This document shows positions 6,194-13,666 of a stretch of 16,525 nucleotides of DNA, one piece after another. Source of the DNA: Clostridiales bacterium (lineage in GTDB: Bacteria > Bacillota > Clostridia > Oscillospirales > Oscillospiraceae); contig JAJQAS010000103.1 of the NCBI GenBank assembly GCA_021203685.1, forward strand, positions 1 through 16,525, in the 5' to 3' direction. Below the pieces are notes generated by a model that saw only the letters and a program-made list of their open reading frames with translations, had not been told where the DNA came from and made no database searches. Position numbers and translations under genes: made by a program. Each line of letters starts with the position of its first letter. The first letter of the stretch is position 1.

Positions 6194-6717
6194 ACGAAAA
6201 GAAGCCTTTTGACTGGAAAAAGCTGCTGGAACCGCTGAAACGGTATCAATACGCCCTGCTCATTCTGTTGGTGGGGCTGGTGCTGCTGGCCTGGCCCAAC
6301 GGCGCGGCGGCCAAACAGGAGACCACCGCCCAAACCTCGTCCAGCGAGACGGCGGACGCCTTTGACCTGAACGCCCTGGAGACCCGGCTGGCGGAGAGCC
6401 TGGCCCAAATCGACGGGGTGGGGGAGACGGAGGTGGTGTTGACCCTGTCCGCTGGGAGCGAGACGGTGCTGGCCACCGACTGGGAGGCCGACGGGGACAG
6501 CTCCAGCGTCACCACCGTGGTCATCAACAACGGCTCCAGCCAGCAGACCACCGTGACCACCCAGGTCATCTCCCCCACGTTCCAGGGGGCGCTGGTGGTG
6601 TGCGACGGCGGCGACAGCGCCACGGTGCGGCTCCAGGTGGTCAAGGCGGTGGCGGCGCTGACGGGGCTGGGCGCGGACAGTATCTCAGTATGTGCAAGAA
6701 CGGGAGGCAATGAATGA
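6190..6717 (+). CDS. spoIIIAG: Stage III sporulation protein AG
   Basis: This 175-residue protein starts at a GTG whose last two bases overlap the spoIIIAF TGA (GTGA), with GGGAGG at 6180-6186. One membrane segment (about 21-38) follows the basic DWKKLLEPLKRYQ. After a Thr/Ser linker comes the ring-building domain: LETRLAESLAQIDGVGETEVVLTLS, then a variable Ser/Thr-rich insert, then FQGALVVCDGGDSATVRLQVVKAVAALTGL. In Bacillus the AG domain forms a large ring in the space between the two membranes. The protein is shorter than the Bacillus version (about 229), mainly in the linker and insert. No ring-domain motif is missing. Confidence 0.93.
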   Translation: MNEKKPFDWKKLLEPLKRYQYALLILLVGLVLLAWPNGAAAKQETTAQTSSSETADAFDLNALETRLAESLAQIDGVGETEVVLTLSAGSETVLATDWEADGDSSSVTTVVINNGSSQQTTVTTQVISPTFQGALVVCDGGDSATVRLQVVKAVAALTGLGADSISVCARTGGNE

Positions 6718-7346
6718 TGAACCTGTGGAAACGCAATGCAGTGGTGGCGGCGATCGTGCTGTTCGTGTGTGTGGCGGTCTATCTCAACTGGTCCTATGAC
6801 CAGAGCGACACCGCCATGGGGGACAGTTCCGTCTCCACCGGCAAGACCCTGGGGGAGGCGGAGCTGGTCAGCTCCGATTCGGAGATCCTCCTGTCCGACA
6901 GCAGCGCGGACGGCTCCGTTTCGGCGGACGCTTCGGCGGAGTCGTCCGCGGAGGACGCGCTGGCAGAGGACGATTTGACATCGAGCACCGACAGCTACTT
7001 TGACACCGCCCGCTTGAACCGGGAGGAGGCCCGGGACAGCGCCCTCTCCATCCTCCAGGAAACGGTAGACGACCCGGAGGCGGACGAGACTGCCGTCTCC
7101 GCCGCGGCGGAGAGCATCACCGCCATGGCCTCTGCCACGCTGCAGGAGTCGGAAATCGAGAGCCTGGTACTGGCCAAGGGCTACACCGACTGCGTGGCCT
7201 TCATCGGGGACAACAGCGTCAGCGTGGTGGTTTCCGCCGGGGGCGCAGATTTGGAGGCGGAGGACGTGGCGGTGGTGACCGACATTGTCTGCGGGGAGAC
7301 CGACTTTTCCGCCAGCAGCGTCAAGGTCATTCAGGCGGAGGACTAA
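6714..7346 (+). CDS. spoIIIAH: Stage III sporulation protein AH
   Basis: This 210-residue protein has a single N-terminal membrane helix (about 8-25), a long Ser/Ala/Asp/Glu-rich linker (about 35-92) and a C-terminal YscJ/FliF-like ring-building domain (about 94-210, from DSYFDTARLNREEARDSA to VKVIQAED). SpoIIIAH projects from the mother-cell membrane and pairs with SpoIIQ of the forespore; the partner is not encoded in this window. Two adjacent ATGs (6714 and 6717) are possible starts. The first overlaps the spoIIIAG stop and is used here. The acidic linker makes the protein strongly negative in the intermembrane region. A terminator follows 26 nt after the stop. Confidence 0.93.
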   Translation: MMNLWKRNAVVAAIVLFVCVAVYLNWSYDQSDTAMGDSSVSTGKTLGEAELVSSDSEILLSDSSADGSVSADASAESSAEDALAEDDLTSSTDSYFDTARLNREEARDSALSILQETVDDPEADETAVSAAAESITAMASATLQESEIESLVLAKGYTDCVAFIGDNSVSVVVSAGGADLEAEDVAVVTDIVCGETDFSASSVKVIQAED

Positions 7347-7372
7347 AAACGGCACATCTTTTCGGCATTCTC

Positions 7373-7403
7373 ACAGGTATCGGCCCGCCGATGCCTGTTT
7401 TTT
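7373..7403 (+). terminator. Intrinsic terminator ending the spoIIIA operon
   Basis: An 11-bp stem (7373-7383 with 7388-7398, one U-G wobble, CCCG loop) is followed by a T run to 7403. It separates the sporulation operon from the nusB operon. Confidence 0.88.
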
Positions 7404-7428
7404 CTGCGTGTTTGAAGAAAAAAGAGTG

Positions 7429-7457
7429 TTTTCAATTTGCATAAACTGTTGTATAAT
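7429..7457 (+). promoter_or_regulatory. Probable sigma-A promoter of the nusB-argR operon
   Basis: A perfect TATAAT lies at 7452-7457, with TTTTCA (7429-7434, 4 of 6) 17 bp upstream in an AT-rich stretch. The start would fall near 7464, leaving a leader of about 60 nt that contains the hairpin at 7485-7501. Confidence 0.55.
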
Positions 7458-7484
7458 GTACTCATCTTCTGTATATTTCGATTC

Positions 7485-7501
7485 TCCGGCGCTGCGCCGG
7501 A
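7485..7501 (+). other. GC-rich hairpin in the nusB leader
   Basis: TCCGGCG (7485-7491) and CGCCGGA (7495-7501) form a perfect 7-bp stem with a CTG loop. It lies 7 nt ahead of the nusB ribosome site (GGGAGGA, 7509-7515). No T tract follows, so it is not a terminator. It may stabilise the transcript or tune initiation; its function is not shown. Confidence 0.45.
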
Positions 7502-7523
7502 ACCCGCTGGGAGGATATTTGTT

Positions 7524-7976
7524 ATGACCAGAACTGCCGCAAGAGAGATCGCGGTTCACTTTTCTTATGAGCTGGGTTTCACCAGCCTGAGCGCCCAGGC
7601 CCTGCTGGACGACCAGCTGACCGAGGAGCGCTTCACTGACCTGGCCCAGGAGGACGCCCTGTATGATGAGTTCCCTGACGAGACCCAGCTGGCCTACATC
7701 CGCCGCCTGGTGACCGGCGTGGGCGACCACGGCTACGAACTGGATTTGTTCATTGAACGCTACGCCATCGGCTGGCGGTTCGAGCGCATCCCCCGGGTGG
7801 CGGCGGCCATTATGCGGGTGGCCATGTTCGAGATTTTGTATATGCCGGAGGTCCCCAACGGCGCGGCCATCAACGCGGCGGTGGAACTGACGAAGAAGTA
7901 CGAGGACGAGAAAGTCGTCTCCTTTGTCAACGGCATTTTAGGGTCCTTCGTCCGGGCTGAGGCGGCAGAGCAATGA
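7524..7976 (+). CDS. nusB: Transcription antitermination factor NusB
   Basis: This 150-residue protein has the all-helical NusB fold. It opens MTRTAAREIAVHFSYELGF, matching the family's RRxAREcALQxLYQ start. The C-terminal half carries the signature RVAAAIMRVAMFEILYMPEVPNGAAINAAVELTKKY and ends with EKVVSFVNGILGSF. NusB binds boxA RNA with ribosomal protein S10 and supports antitermination of rRNA operons. The usual DRAILR motif is here VAAAIMR, so the Asp-Arg pair is replaced. The frame is open further upstream, but the ATG at 7524 has a GGGAGGA site 8 nt away and the family N-terminus. It is the first gene of a ten-gene block, and its stop overlaps the next ATG (ATGA). Confidence 0.94.
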   Translation: MTRTAAREIAVHFSYELGFTSLSAQALLDDQLTEERFTDLAQEDALYDEFPDETQLAYIRRLVTGVGDHGYELDLFIERYAIGWRFERIPRVAAAIMRVAMFEILYMPEVPNGAAINAAVELTKKYEDEKVVSFVNGILGSFVRAEAAEQ

Positions 7977-8899
7977 GCTGCCTGGGCATCGACACCAGCA
8001 ACTACACCACCTCCGCCGCCGTCTGCCGCCCCGATGGGACGGGCCGCAACGAGAGCCGCCTGCTGACGGTGCGGGAAGGGGAGCTGGGCCTGCGGCAGAG
8101 CGACGCCCTCTTTCAGCACGTCAAGCGGCTGCCGGAGCGGTTCACCGCCCTGCGGGAGGCCGGTTGGCTGGAGGATTTGGAGGCCGTGGGCGCCAGCACC
8201 CGCCCCCGCGCGGTGGAAGGCTCCTATATGCCCTGTTTCCTGGCGGGAGAATCCCAGGGCCGGGTGCTGGCGGAGACGCTGGGGGTCCCCTTCTTCGCCT
8301 TCTCCCACCAACAGGGACACATCGCTGCCGCCTGCTGGTCGGCGGGACGGCTGGATTTATTGGATCAGCCGTTGCTGGCCTGGCACCTCTCCGGCGGCAC
8401 CACAGAGCTGCTGCTGGTGGAGCCAGAGGGCAGCAACGTCCGGGCCACCTGCATCGGCGGCACCACCGACCTCTCCGCCGGGCAGCTCATCGACCGGGTG
8501 GGGGTAAAGCTGGGGCTGCCCTTCCCGGCGGGCCGTCCGCTGGACGCGCTGGCCGCCCAGTCGGACAGCAAAGAAAAGTTCCGGGTGCGGCAGGACGGGC
8601 TGCGGTTCTCTCTCTCCGGCATGGAAAACAAGGCCAGCGATTTGATCGCAAAGGGAGAGGCCCCCGCTGACGTGGCGAAGTTCACCCTGAACACCCTGGT
8701 CTCCGTCATTACACGCTGCACCGACGCGGCCTTGCAGGAGTACCCCGGTCTGCCTGTCCTCTGCTCCGGCGGCGTGGCTTCCAACAGCCAGCTGCGGCGA
8801 GTCATGGGCGGGGCGGTGTTCGCCCTGCCGGAGTTTTCCACCGACAACGCCATGGGCGTGGCGGTTTTGACCGACCGCCGCCTGCGGAGGGGACAATGA
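7973..8899 (+). CDS. TsaD/Kae1/Gcp-family paralogue (annotated as peptidase M22-like)
   Basis: This 308-residue protein belongs to the ASKHA-fold TsaD/Kae1 family. It has LGIDTSNYTTSAAV (4-17), the metal-binding pair H112 and H116 in SHQQGHIAAA, LSGGTTEL (139-146), RFSLSGMENK (211-220), GGVASNSQLR (266-275) and a C-terminal STDNAMGVA with D291. TsaD transfers a threonylcarbamoyl group to A37 of tRNA, and the key metal ligands are present. However, it departs from true TsaD: SCDET is replaced by SNYTT, the usual SGGHT by SGGTT, and it is about 30 residues shorter. It is therefore more likely a clostridial paralogue than the essential TsaD; older databases call such proteins O-sialoglycoprotein endopeptidase. 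It overlaps nusB and xseA by 4 nt each, in the place where Bacillus has folD. Confidence 0.8.
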   Translation: MSCLGIDTSNYTTSAAVCRPDGTGRNESRLLTVREGELGLRQSDALFQHVKRLPERFTALREAGWLEDLEAVGASTRPRAVEGSYMPCFLAGESQGRVLAETLGVPFFAFSHQQGHIAAACWSAGRLDLLDQPLLAWHLSGGTTELLLVEPEGSNVRATCIGGTTDLSAGQLIDRVGVKLGLPFPAGRPLDALAAQSDSKEKFRVRQDGLRFSLSGMENKASDLIAKGEAPADVAKFTLNTLVSVITRCTDAALQEYPGLPVLCSGGVASNSQLRRVMGGAVFALPEFSTDNAMGVAVLTDRRLRRGQ

Positions 8900-10098
8900 C
8901 AGCACAGAATATCTACACCGTCTCCCAGGTGAACACCTACGTCAAGGGCCTGTTGGACGGAGACCGGCTGCTGAGCCGGATCTATATTCGGGGAGAGATC
9001 TCCAACTACAAGAAATACCCCTCCGGGCACCACTATTTTTCCCTCAAGGATGAACAGGGAGCGCTGCGGTGCGTCATGTTCCGCTCCGCCGCCGTGCGGC
9101 TGCGCTTTCGGCCGGAAAACGGCATGAAGGTGGTGGCCTATGGACGGGTGACGGTGTTCCCCCGGGACGGAGCCTATCAGCTCTATGTGGAGGCCCTGAC
9201 GCCCGATGGCGTGGGGGAGCTATATGTGGCCTTTGAGCAGTTGAAGAACAAGCTCCAGGCTGAAGGTCTGTTTGACCCGACCCACAAGAAGCCCCTGCCT
9301 CGGATGCCGGAGACGGTGGGCATCGTCACCAGCTCCGCCGGGGCTGCGCTCCACGATATGCTTCGCATTTTGAACGCCCGCTGGCCCATGGCTCAGGTGA
9401 AGCTGCTGCCCGTCCGGGTGCAGGGGGCGGAGGCCCCGGCGGAAATCGCCGCCGCCATCGCTGCCGCCAACCGCTGGCAGGTGGCCGACGTGCTCATCGT
9501 AGGCCGGGGCGGCGGCAGCATGGAGGATCTGTGGGCCTTCAACGACGAGGGGGTGGCGCGGGCCATTTACGCTTCGGAGATTCCCATTATCTCCGCCGTG
9601 GGACACGAACCGGACGTGACCATCGCCGACTATGTGGCCGACCTGCGGGCCGCGACCCCTTCCAACGGGGCGGAGCTGGCGGTTCCCGACCAGAACGAGG
9701 TTTACGACGCCCTGCTGAACCTGCGGGAGCGGCTGAACCAAAGCCAGAGCAACCGACTGCGCCAGAGCCGCACCCGGCTGGAACGCTGCACCGGTTCCCG
9801 GGCGCTGACCGACCCCATGGCCCCGGTCAACGACCGGCGGATGCTGCTGGACTACACCCAGCAGCGGCTGACCGTCGGCCTGGAGCGCCGCCTGAACAGC
9901 GAACAGCGGCGGTTCAGCGCCCTCTCCGCCGGACTGGACGCCATGAGCCCCCTGAAGGTGTTGGGCCGGGGCTACGCCGTGGCCCAGAAGGGGAAAAAAG
10001 TACTGTCCTCCGTGAGCCAGGTGGACAGCGGGGAACAAATTCAGGTGCGGCTGGCCGATGGACAGCTGCAGTGTACTGTGGACGAAATAAAGGAGTAA
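8896..10098 (+). CDS. xseA: Exodeoxyribonuclease VII large subunit
   Basis: XseA is the catalytic subunit of exonuclease VII, which degrades single-stranded DNA from both ends with the small XseB subunits. The 400-residue protein has the N-terminal OB-fold (about 5-98), including SQVNTYVKGLL and RGEISNYKKYPSGHHYFSLKDE. The catalytic domain follows with GIVTSSAGAALHDML, then VGRGGGSMEDLWAFNDEGVARAI and SAVGHEPDVTIADYVADLRAATPS. The C-terminal part is a long coiled-coil (about 270-360) and a GRGYAVAQ tail. The usual GHETD is GHEPD, a minor change. The ATG overlaps the preceding gene by 4 nt, and xseB begins 2 nt after the TAA. Confidence 0.96.
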   Translation: MTAQNIYTVSQVNTYVKGLLDGDRLLSRIYIRGEISNYKKYPSGHHYFSLKDEQGALRCVMFRSAAVRLRFRPENGMKVVAYGRVTVFPRDGAYQLYVEALTPDGVGELYVAFEQLKNKLQAEGLFDPTHKKPLPRMPETVGIVTSSAGAALHDMLRILNARWPMAQVKLLPVRVQGAEAPAEIAAAIAAANRWQVADVLIVGRGGGSMEDLWAFNDEGVARAIYASEIPIISAVGHEPDVTIADYVADLRAATPSNGAELAVPDQNEVYDALLNLRERLNQSQSNRLRQSRTRLERCTGSRALTDPMAPVNDRRMLLDYTQQRLTVGLERRLNSEQRRFSALSAGLDAMSPLKVLGRGYAVAQKGKKVLSSVSQVDSGEQIQVRLADGQLQCTVDEIKE

Positions 10099-10100
10099 CC

Positions 10101-10337
10101 ATGGCTGCGAAACGAAAAACATTTGAAGAGTCCATGCTTCGGCTGGAGGAGATCGTCACCCGGCTGGAGAAGGGCGAGGCCACGCTGGAGGAATCCATGG
10201 CCCTCTTTGAGGAGGGGACCAAGCTGGCCGCGGCCTGCGCCAAACAGCTGGACACTGCGGAGCAGAAGGTGCGCAAGCTGACCGGGGCCGCGAATGCGGT
10301 TCCAGAGGAACAGCCGATAAAGGGGGAGGTATTATGA
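10101..10337 (+). CDS. xseB: Exodeoxyribonuclease VII small subunit
   Basis: The 78-residue product matches the usual XseB size (about 80). It has the diagnostic sequence TFEESMLRLEEIVTRLEKGEATLEESMALFEEG, a helical hairpin that packs on the XseA coiled coil. The frame is open far upstream inside xseA, but the ATG at 10101 is the only start giving a normal XseB; it has AGGAG at 10091-10095. The gene starts 2 nt after xseA and overlaps ispA by 4 nt (ATGA), so both subunits are made from adjacent coupled cistrons. Confidence 0.95.
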   Translation: MAAKRKTFEESMLRLEEIVTRLEKGEATLEESMALFEEGTKLAAACAKQLDTAEQKVRKLTGAANAVPEEQPIKGEVL

Positions 10338-11215
10338 CCTTTCAGGAGGAATTTGCCCTCTGTCAGCGGGAAATTGAAACATCGCTGGAAAACTACTTTA
10401 CAGAGAATTTGCCCCAGGGACGGCTGCTGGAGGCCATGCGCTACAGCCTGTTGGCGGGCGGCAAGCGCATCCGGCCCGTTTTGACGCTGAAATTCTGCGA
10501 AATTGCCGGGGGAGACCCCAAAAAGGCTCTTCCAATTGCCTGTGCAGTAGAAATGCTTCACACCTACTCGCTCATCCATGACGACATGCCCTGCATGGAC
10601 AACGACAGCCTGCGCAGGGGCCGCCCCACCAACCATGTTGTATACGGCGAGTGTACCGCCACCCTGGCAGGAGACGCGCTCCAGAGCGCGGCGTTCGAGG
10701 CCATTCTCAGCGCCGACCTGCCCAGCGAAGTTCGGGCGGCGGCCGCGCTGGAGCTGGCCCGGGCTGCGGGCTGCTCGGGGATGTGCGGCGGCCAGCAGCT
10801 GGACATCGAAGGCGAGGAGCGTGGCCTCTCCTTGGAGGAGATCGCCCGGATGAACGGCCTGAAAACCGGCTGCCTGCTGCGGGCGGCTTGTGTCATGGGC
10901 GTGCTGGCGGCGGGGGTCCCGGCGGACAGCGCAGAGGCCCGGGCGGCGGCGTCTTACGCCGATGCCATCGGCCTGGCCTTCCAGATCCGGGACGATATGC
11001 TGAACGTGACCAGCGACGCGGCCACCATGGGCAAGCCCGTGGGCAACGACGCGGAGAGCCACAAGTCCACCTATGTGTCCCACCTGGGGTTGGAGCAGTG
11101 CCAGGCTGTTGTGGACGAGCAGACGGCGAAGGCGAAGCGCGCCCTTTGCGGGGTGTTCGCCGAGACTGCTTTTCTGGAAAATCTGGCGGAATACCTGGCT
11201 GGTCGGGCGAATTGA
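10334..11215 (+). CDS. ispA: Polyprenyl (farnesyl/geranylgeranyl-type) diphosphate synthase
   Basis: This 293-residue trans-prenyl synthase condenses isopentenyl diphosphate onto allylic diphosphates. It has GGKRIRP (42-48), the bacterial first Asp-rich motif DDMPCMDND (83-91) with RRGRPT after it, CGGQQLDIEG (151-160), KTG (177-179) and the second motif region FQIRDDMLN (216-224). The two extra residues in the first motif are typical of bacterial farnesyl diphosphate synthases. The second motif normally reads DDxxD but is DDMLN here, with N224 in place of the last Asp. The downstream GKP and KSTY elements are intact. The ATG overlaps xseB by 4 nt. dxs, two genes on, supplies the precursor pathway. 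Chain length cannot be set with certainty. Confidence 0.92.
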   Translation: MTFQEEFALCQREIETSLENYFTENLPQGRLLEAMRYSLLAGGKRIRPVLTLKFCEIAGGDPKKALPIACAVEMLHTYSLIHDDMPCMDNDSLRRGRPTNHVVYGECTATLAGDALQSAAFEAILSADLPSEVRAAAALELARAAGCSGMCGGQQLDIEGEERGLSLEEIARMNGLKTGCLLRAACVMGVLAAGVPADSAEARAAASYADAIGLAFQIRDDMLNVTSDAATMGKPVGNDAESHKSTYVSHLGLEQCQAVVDEQTAKAKRALCGVFAETAFLENLAEYLAGRAN

Positions 11216-11250
11216 ATGGCTTCGATTCGCCGTGACAGGGAGGAATCAAG

Positions 11251-11703
11251 ATGAAGTTGACCTTTGGCAACCAAATTCTGTTGCTCAGCGGCCTGAGCTG
11301 GCTGTTGGCGCAGCTGACCAAGGGCCTGATCCAGTGGGTCACAGAGGGGAGAGTGACCCTGCACCATGTCCTTTCCAGCGGAGGGATGCCCAGCTCCCAT
11401 TCGGCGCTGGTCACCTGCTGCACTGTGACCACAGGGCTGCTCTATGGGTTTGATTCGGGGCTGTTCGCGGTTTCGGCGGTGATGGCCATTGTGGTCATGT
11501 ACGATGCCTGTAATGTGCGCCGCCAATCCGGGGAGCAGGCCAAGGTCATCAACCTGATCCTGCAAAACTGGCAGCAGATGACGCCGGAGTTGCTGAATTT
11601 GCAGGTCAAGGTGCTGTTAGGGCATACTCCTTTACAGGTTTTTTTCGGGGCGATGCTGGGGCTGGTTGTCAGTTTGCTGTTCCAGCTGGTGCTGTTCCCC
11701 TGA
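11251..11703 (+). CDS. Divergent PAP2 (DUF212/YuiD) family membrane protein
   Basis: This 150-residue membrane protein has the DUF212 hallmarks. These are SSGGMPSSHSALVT (about 42-55), FAVSAVMAIVVMYDACNVRRQSGEQAKVIN (about 72-101) and LLGHTPLQVFFGAMLG (about 126-141), with hydrophobic segments at about 7-22, 50-66, 70-86 and 133-149. The PSSH core resembles the PSGH motif of PAP2 phosphatases, but the outer PAP2 motifs are diverged, so phosphatase activity is not assured. It lies between ispA and dxs, which suggests a role with a prenyl phosphate or diphosphate; that is inference from position. AGGGAGGA at 11237-11244 gives a good start. Gaps of 35 and 76 nt on its sides hold no terminator that I can see. 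Confidence 0.88.
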   Translation: MKLTFGNQILLLSGLSWLLAQLTKGLIQWVTEGRVTLHHVLSSGGMPSSHSALVTCCTVTTGLLYGFDSGLFAVSAVMAIVVMYDACNVRRQSGEQAKVINLILQNWQQMTPELLNLQVKVLLGHTPLQVFFGAMLGLVVSLLFQLVLFP

Positions 11704-11779
11704 CGGCCTGTGAAGATCAATCGAGAAGCAGGGAGACAGAAGTTATAGAACAGAGGTTCCAGAAAAAGGGGTTGCAACG

Positions 11780-13624
11780 ATGCTTCCAGATGAGATCCAA
11801 CAGATAAATTGGGCAGAGATGACCGACAGCGAAGGGGCTGCACTGTGCCAGGAGCTGCGGAAGGAGCTGGTCCGTTCTGTTTCCAAAACAGGAGGACACC
11901 TGGCCTCCAATTTGGGCGCGGTGGAGTTGACCGTCGCCCTCCACCGAACCTACGACACCGCAAAAGATAGGCTGGTGTTCGACGTGGGCCACCAGTGCTA
12001 TTGCCACAAAATGCTCACCGGCCGGGCAGACAGAATGGATACCATGCGCAAGCTGGACGGACTGGCCGGGTTCCCCAAGCCCAACGAGAGCGTTCACGAC
12101 GCCTTTGTGGCCGGACATGCCTCCAATTCCGTCTCGGTTGCGCTGGGGATGGCCCGGGCCAGGACTCAGCTGGGTGGAGATTACGACGTGGTGGCCCTCA
12201 TCGGCGACGGCGCGCTGACCGGCGGTCTGGCCTACGAGGGCCTCTCCGACGCAGGGCAGAGCAAGGAAAACATGGTGGTCATCCTCAACGACAACGGGAT
12301 GTCCATCAAAAAGAACGTGGGCGGCGTGGCCAGGCTGCTGTCCCGGCACCACCTGCGCCCCCAATACCTGTCCTTCAAAAAGTTTTACCGGAGTGTGACC
12401 CGCCACATTCCCGGCGGCGGCAAGCTTTACCGTGTCACCCATAAGATCAAACAGGCGGTCAAGGGCTCCATCCTGCCCAGCAGTATGTTTGAGGACATGG
12501 GTTTTACGTATCTGGGACCGGTGAACGGTCACAACCTCTCCGAGCTGACGCGCATCCTCCGGTGGGCCAGGGAGCTGGAAGGGCCGGTACTGGTTCATGT
12601 CCGAACTGTAAAGGGAAAAGGCTATCCACCTGCTGAGCGGGAACCGCACCTGTTCCACGGGGTCGGGCCCTTTGACCCGGCCACAGGCAAGCCGCTGAAA
12701 CAGGGCGGCACCGACTTTTCCGCCGTCTTTGGGGAGACGCTGACCTCCATTGCCGCAGTAAATGACCGGGTCTGCGCCGTCACAGCGGCCATGCAGTCCG
12801 GCACGGGACTGGATGTCTTTGCCGCCCGGTTCCCGGAGCGATGCTTCGACGTGGGCATTGCGGAGGGCCACGCCGTGGCCATGTGCGGCGGCATGGCCAA
12901 ACAGGGGGTGGTGTCGGTCTTTGCCGTCTACTCCACCTTTTTGCAGCGTAGCTATGATATGCTCATTCATGATATCGCCCTGAGCGGCCTCCACGCGGTG
13001 TTCGGCGTGGACCGGGCCGGACTGGTAGGTGCGGACGGGGAGACGCATCAGGGCGTGTTCGACCTGGCCTACCTCTCCTCCGTGCCGGGGATGACGGTGC
13101 TGGCTCCGGCCAGCTTTGCCGAGCTGTCCAATATGCTTCGCTGGGCGGTAGAACAGTGCCAGGGGCCGGTGGCCGTCCGCTACCCCCGGGGCGGTGAGAA
13201 CGGCTACTGCGGCGAATTTGACGCGAAACCGACAGTCACACTGCGGCGGGGGAGCGACCTGACCATCGTTACCCACGGTATTATGACCGGGGAAGTGCTC
13301 CGGGCGGTGGAGCGGCTGGAAGCCTCCGGCTGCTCGGTGGAGGTGCTCAAGCTCAACCGGGTCCACCCCATCGACGCCGACCCGGTGGCGGCCTCCGTCC
13401 AAAAGACGGGCCGCCTGCTGGTGGCGGAAGAGGTCAACCACCAGAACTGCGCGGGCATGTCGCTGGCAACAGAGCTGATGACCCGCGGTGTGCAGGTGGA
13501 CAGGCTGCGGCTGTTGAACTGTGGCACGGACTTCATTCCCCACGGAACGGTGGAGCAGCAGCGCCAGATGCTGGGCATCAACTGGGAGCAAATCGCTGCA
13601 GCCGGACTGGAAATGATGCAGTAA
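11780..13624 (+). CDS. dxs: 1-deoxy-D-xylulose-5-phosphate synthase
   Basis: DXS condenses pyruvate and glyceraldehyde 3-phosphate, using thiamine diphosphate, as the first step of the MEP isoprenoid pathway. The 614-residue protein is about the family length (about 620). Visible motifs are GHLASNLGAVELTVALH, VFDVGHQCYCHKMLTGR (66-82), the ThDP motif GDGALTGG to NDN (142-172), FHGVGPFD (292-299), the catalytic glutamate E362 in DVGIAEGHAVAM, VYSTFLQRSYD, DRAGLVGADGETHQG (411-425) and RYPRG. The common IAEQHA reads IAEGHA, keeping the Glu and His. AAGGGG at 11766-11771 is the ribosome site. Placement in one block with ispA and the DUF212 gene couples precursor supply and chain elongation. tlyA follows after 42 nt. 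Confidence 0.96.
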   Translation: MLPDEIQQINWAEMTDSEGAALCQELRKELVRSVSKTGGHLASNLGAVELTVALHRTYDTAKDRLVFDVGHQCYCHKMLTGRADRMDTMRKLDGLAGFPKPNESVHDAFVAGHASNSVSVALGMARARTQLGGDYDVVALIGDGALTGGLAYEGLSDAGQSKENMVVILNDNGMSIKKNVGGVARLLSRHHLRPQYLSFKKFYRSVTRHIPGGGKLYRVTHKIKQAVKGSILPSSMFEDMGFTYLGPVNGHNLSELTRILRWARELEGPVLVHVRTVKGKGYPPAEREPHLFHGVGPFDPATGKPLKQGGTDFSAVFGETLTSIAAVNDRVCAVTAAMQSGTGLDVFAARFPERCFDVGIAEGHAVAMCGGMAKQGVVSVFAVYSTFLQRSYDMLIHDIALSGLHAVFGVDRAGLVGADGETHQGVFDLAYLSSVPGMTVLAPASFAELSNMLRWAVEQCQGPVAVRYPRGGENGYCGEFDAKPTVTLRRGSDLTIVTHGIMTGEVLRAVERLEASGCSVEVLKLNRVHPIDADPVAASVQKTGRLLVAEEVNHQNCAGMSLATELMTRGVQVDRLRLLNCGTDFIPHGTVEQQRQMLGINWEQIAAAGLEMMQ

Positions 13625-13633
13625 GGGTGCAAT

Positions 13634-13653
13634 AAAGGCCAACGAGGGCCTTT
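13634..13653 (+). other. Short hairpin between dxs and tlyA
   Basis: AAAGGCC (13634-13640) and GGCCTTT (13647-13653) pair perfectly around a 6-nt loop. The stem ends exactly where the tlyA ribosome site (GGAGGG, 13654-13659) begins. Only three T residues lie in the arm and none follow, so strong termination is unlikely. It may set dxs mRNA 3' stability or tlyA initiation. Confidence 0.4.
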
Positions 13654-13666
13654 GGAGGGACGCTAC

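Noticed and set aside
6246..7355. A 369-codon minus-strand frame opposite spoIIIAG and spoIIIAH
   Set aside because: Shadow of two recognised sporulation genes, with no ribosome site or family motif.
7437..7442. TTGCAT as the -35 box for nusB
   Set aside because: It is only 9 bp from the TATAAT, far too close for a sigma-A promoter.
11704..11779. Possible internal promoter or terminator between the DUF212 gene and dxs
   Set aside because: No paired hexamers with normal spacing and only a 4-bp stem; nothing supportable beyond the weak dxs ribosome site.
12841..12870. IAEGHA instead of IAEQHA in DXS as a sign of inactivity
   Set aside because: The catalytic Glu and the His are kept and all other motifs are intact, so the enzyme is probably active.
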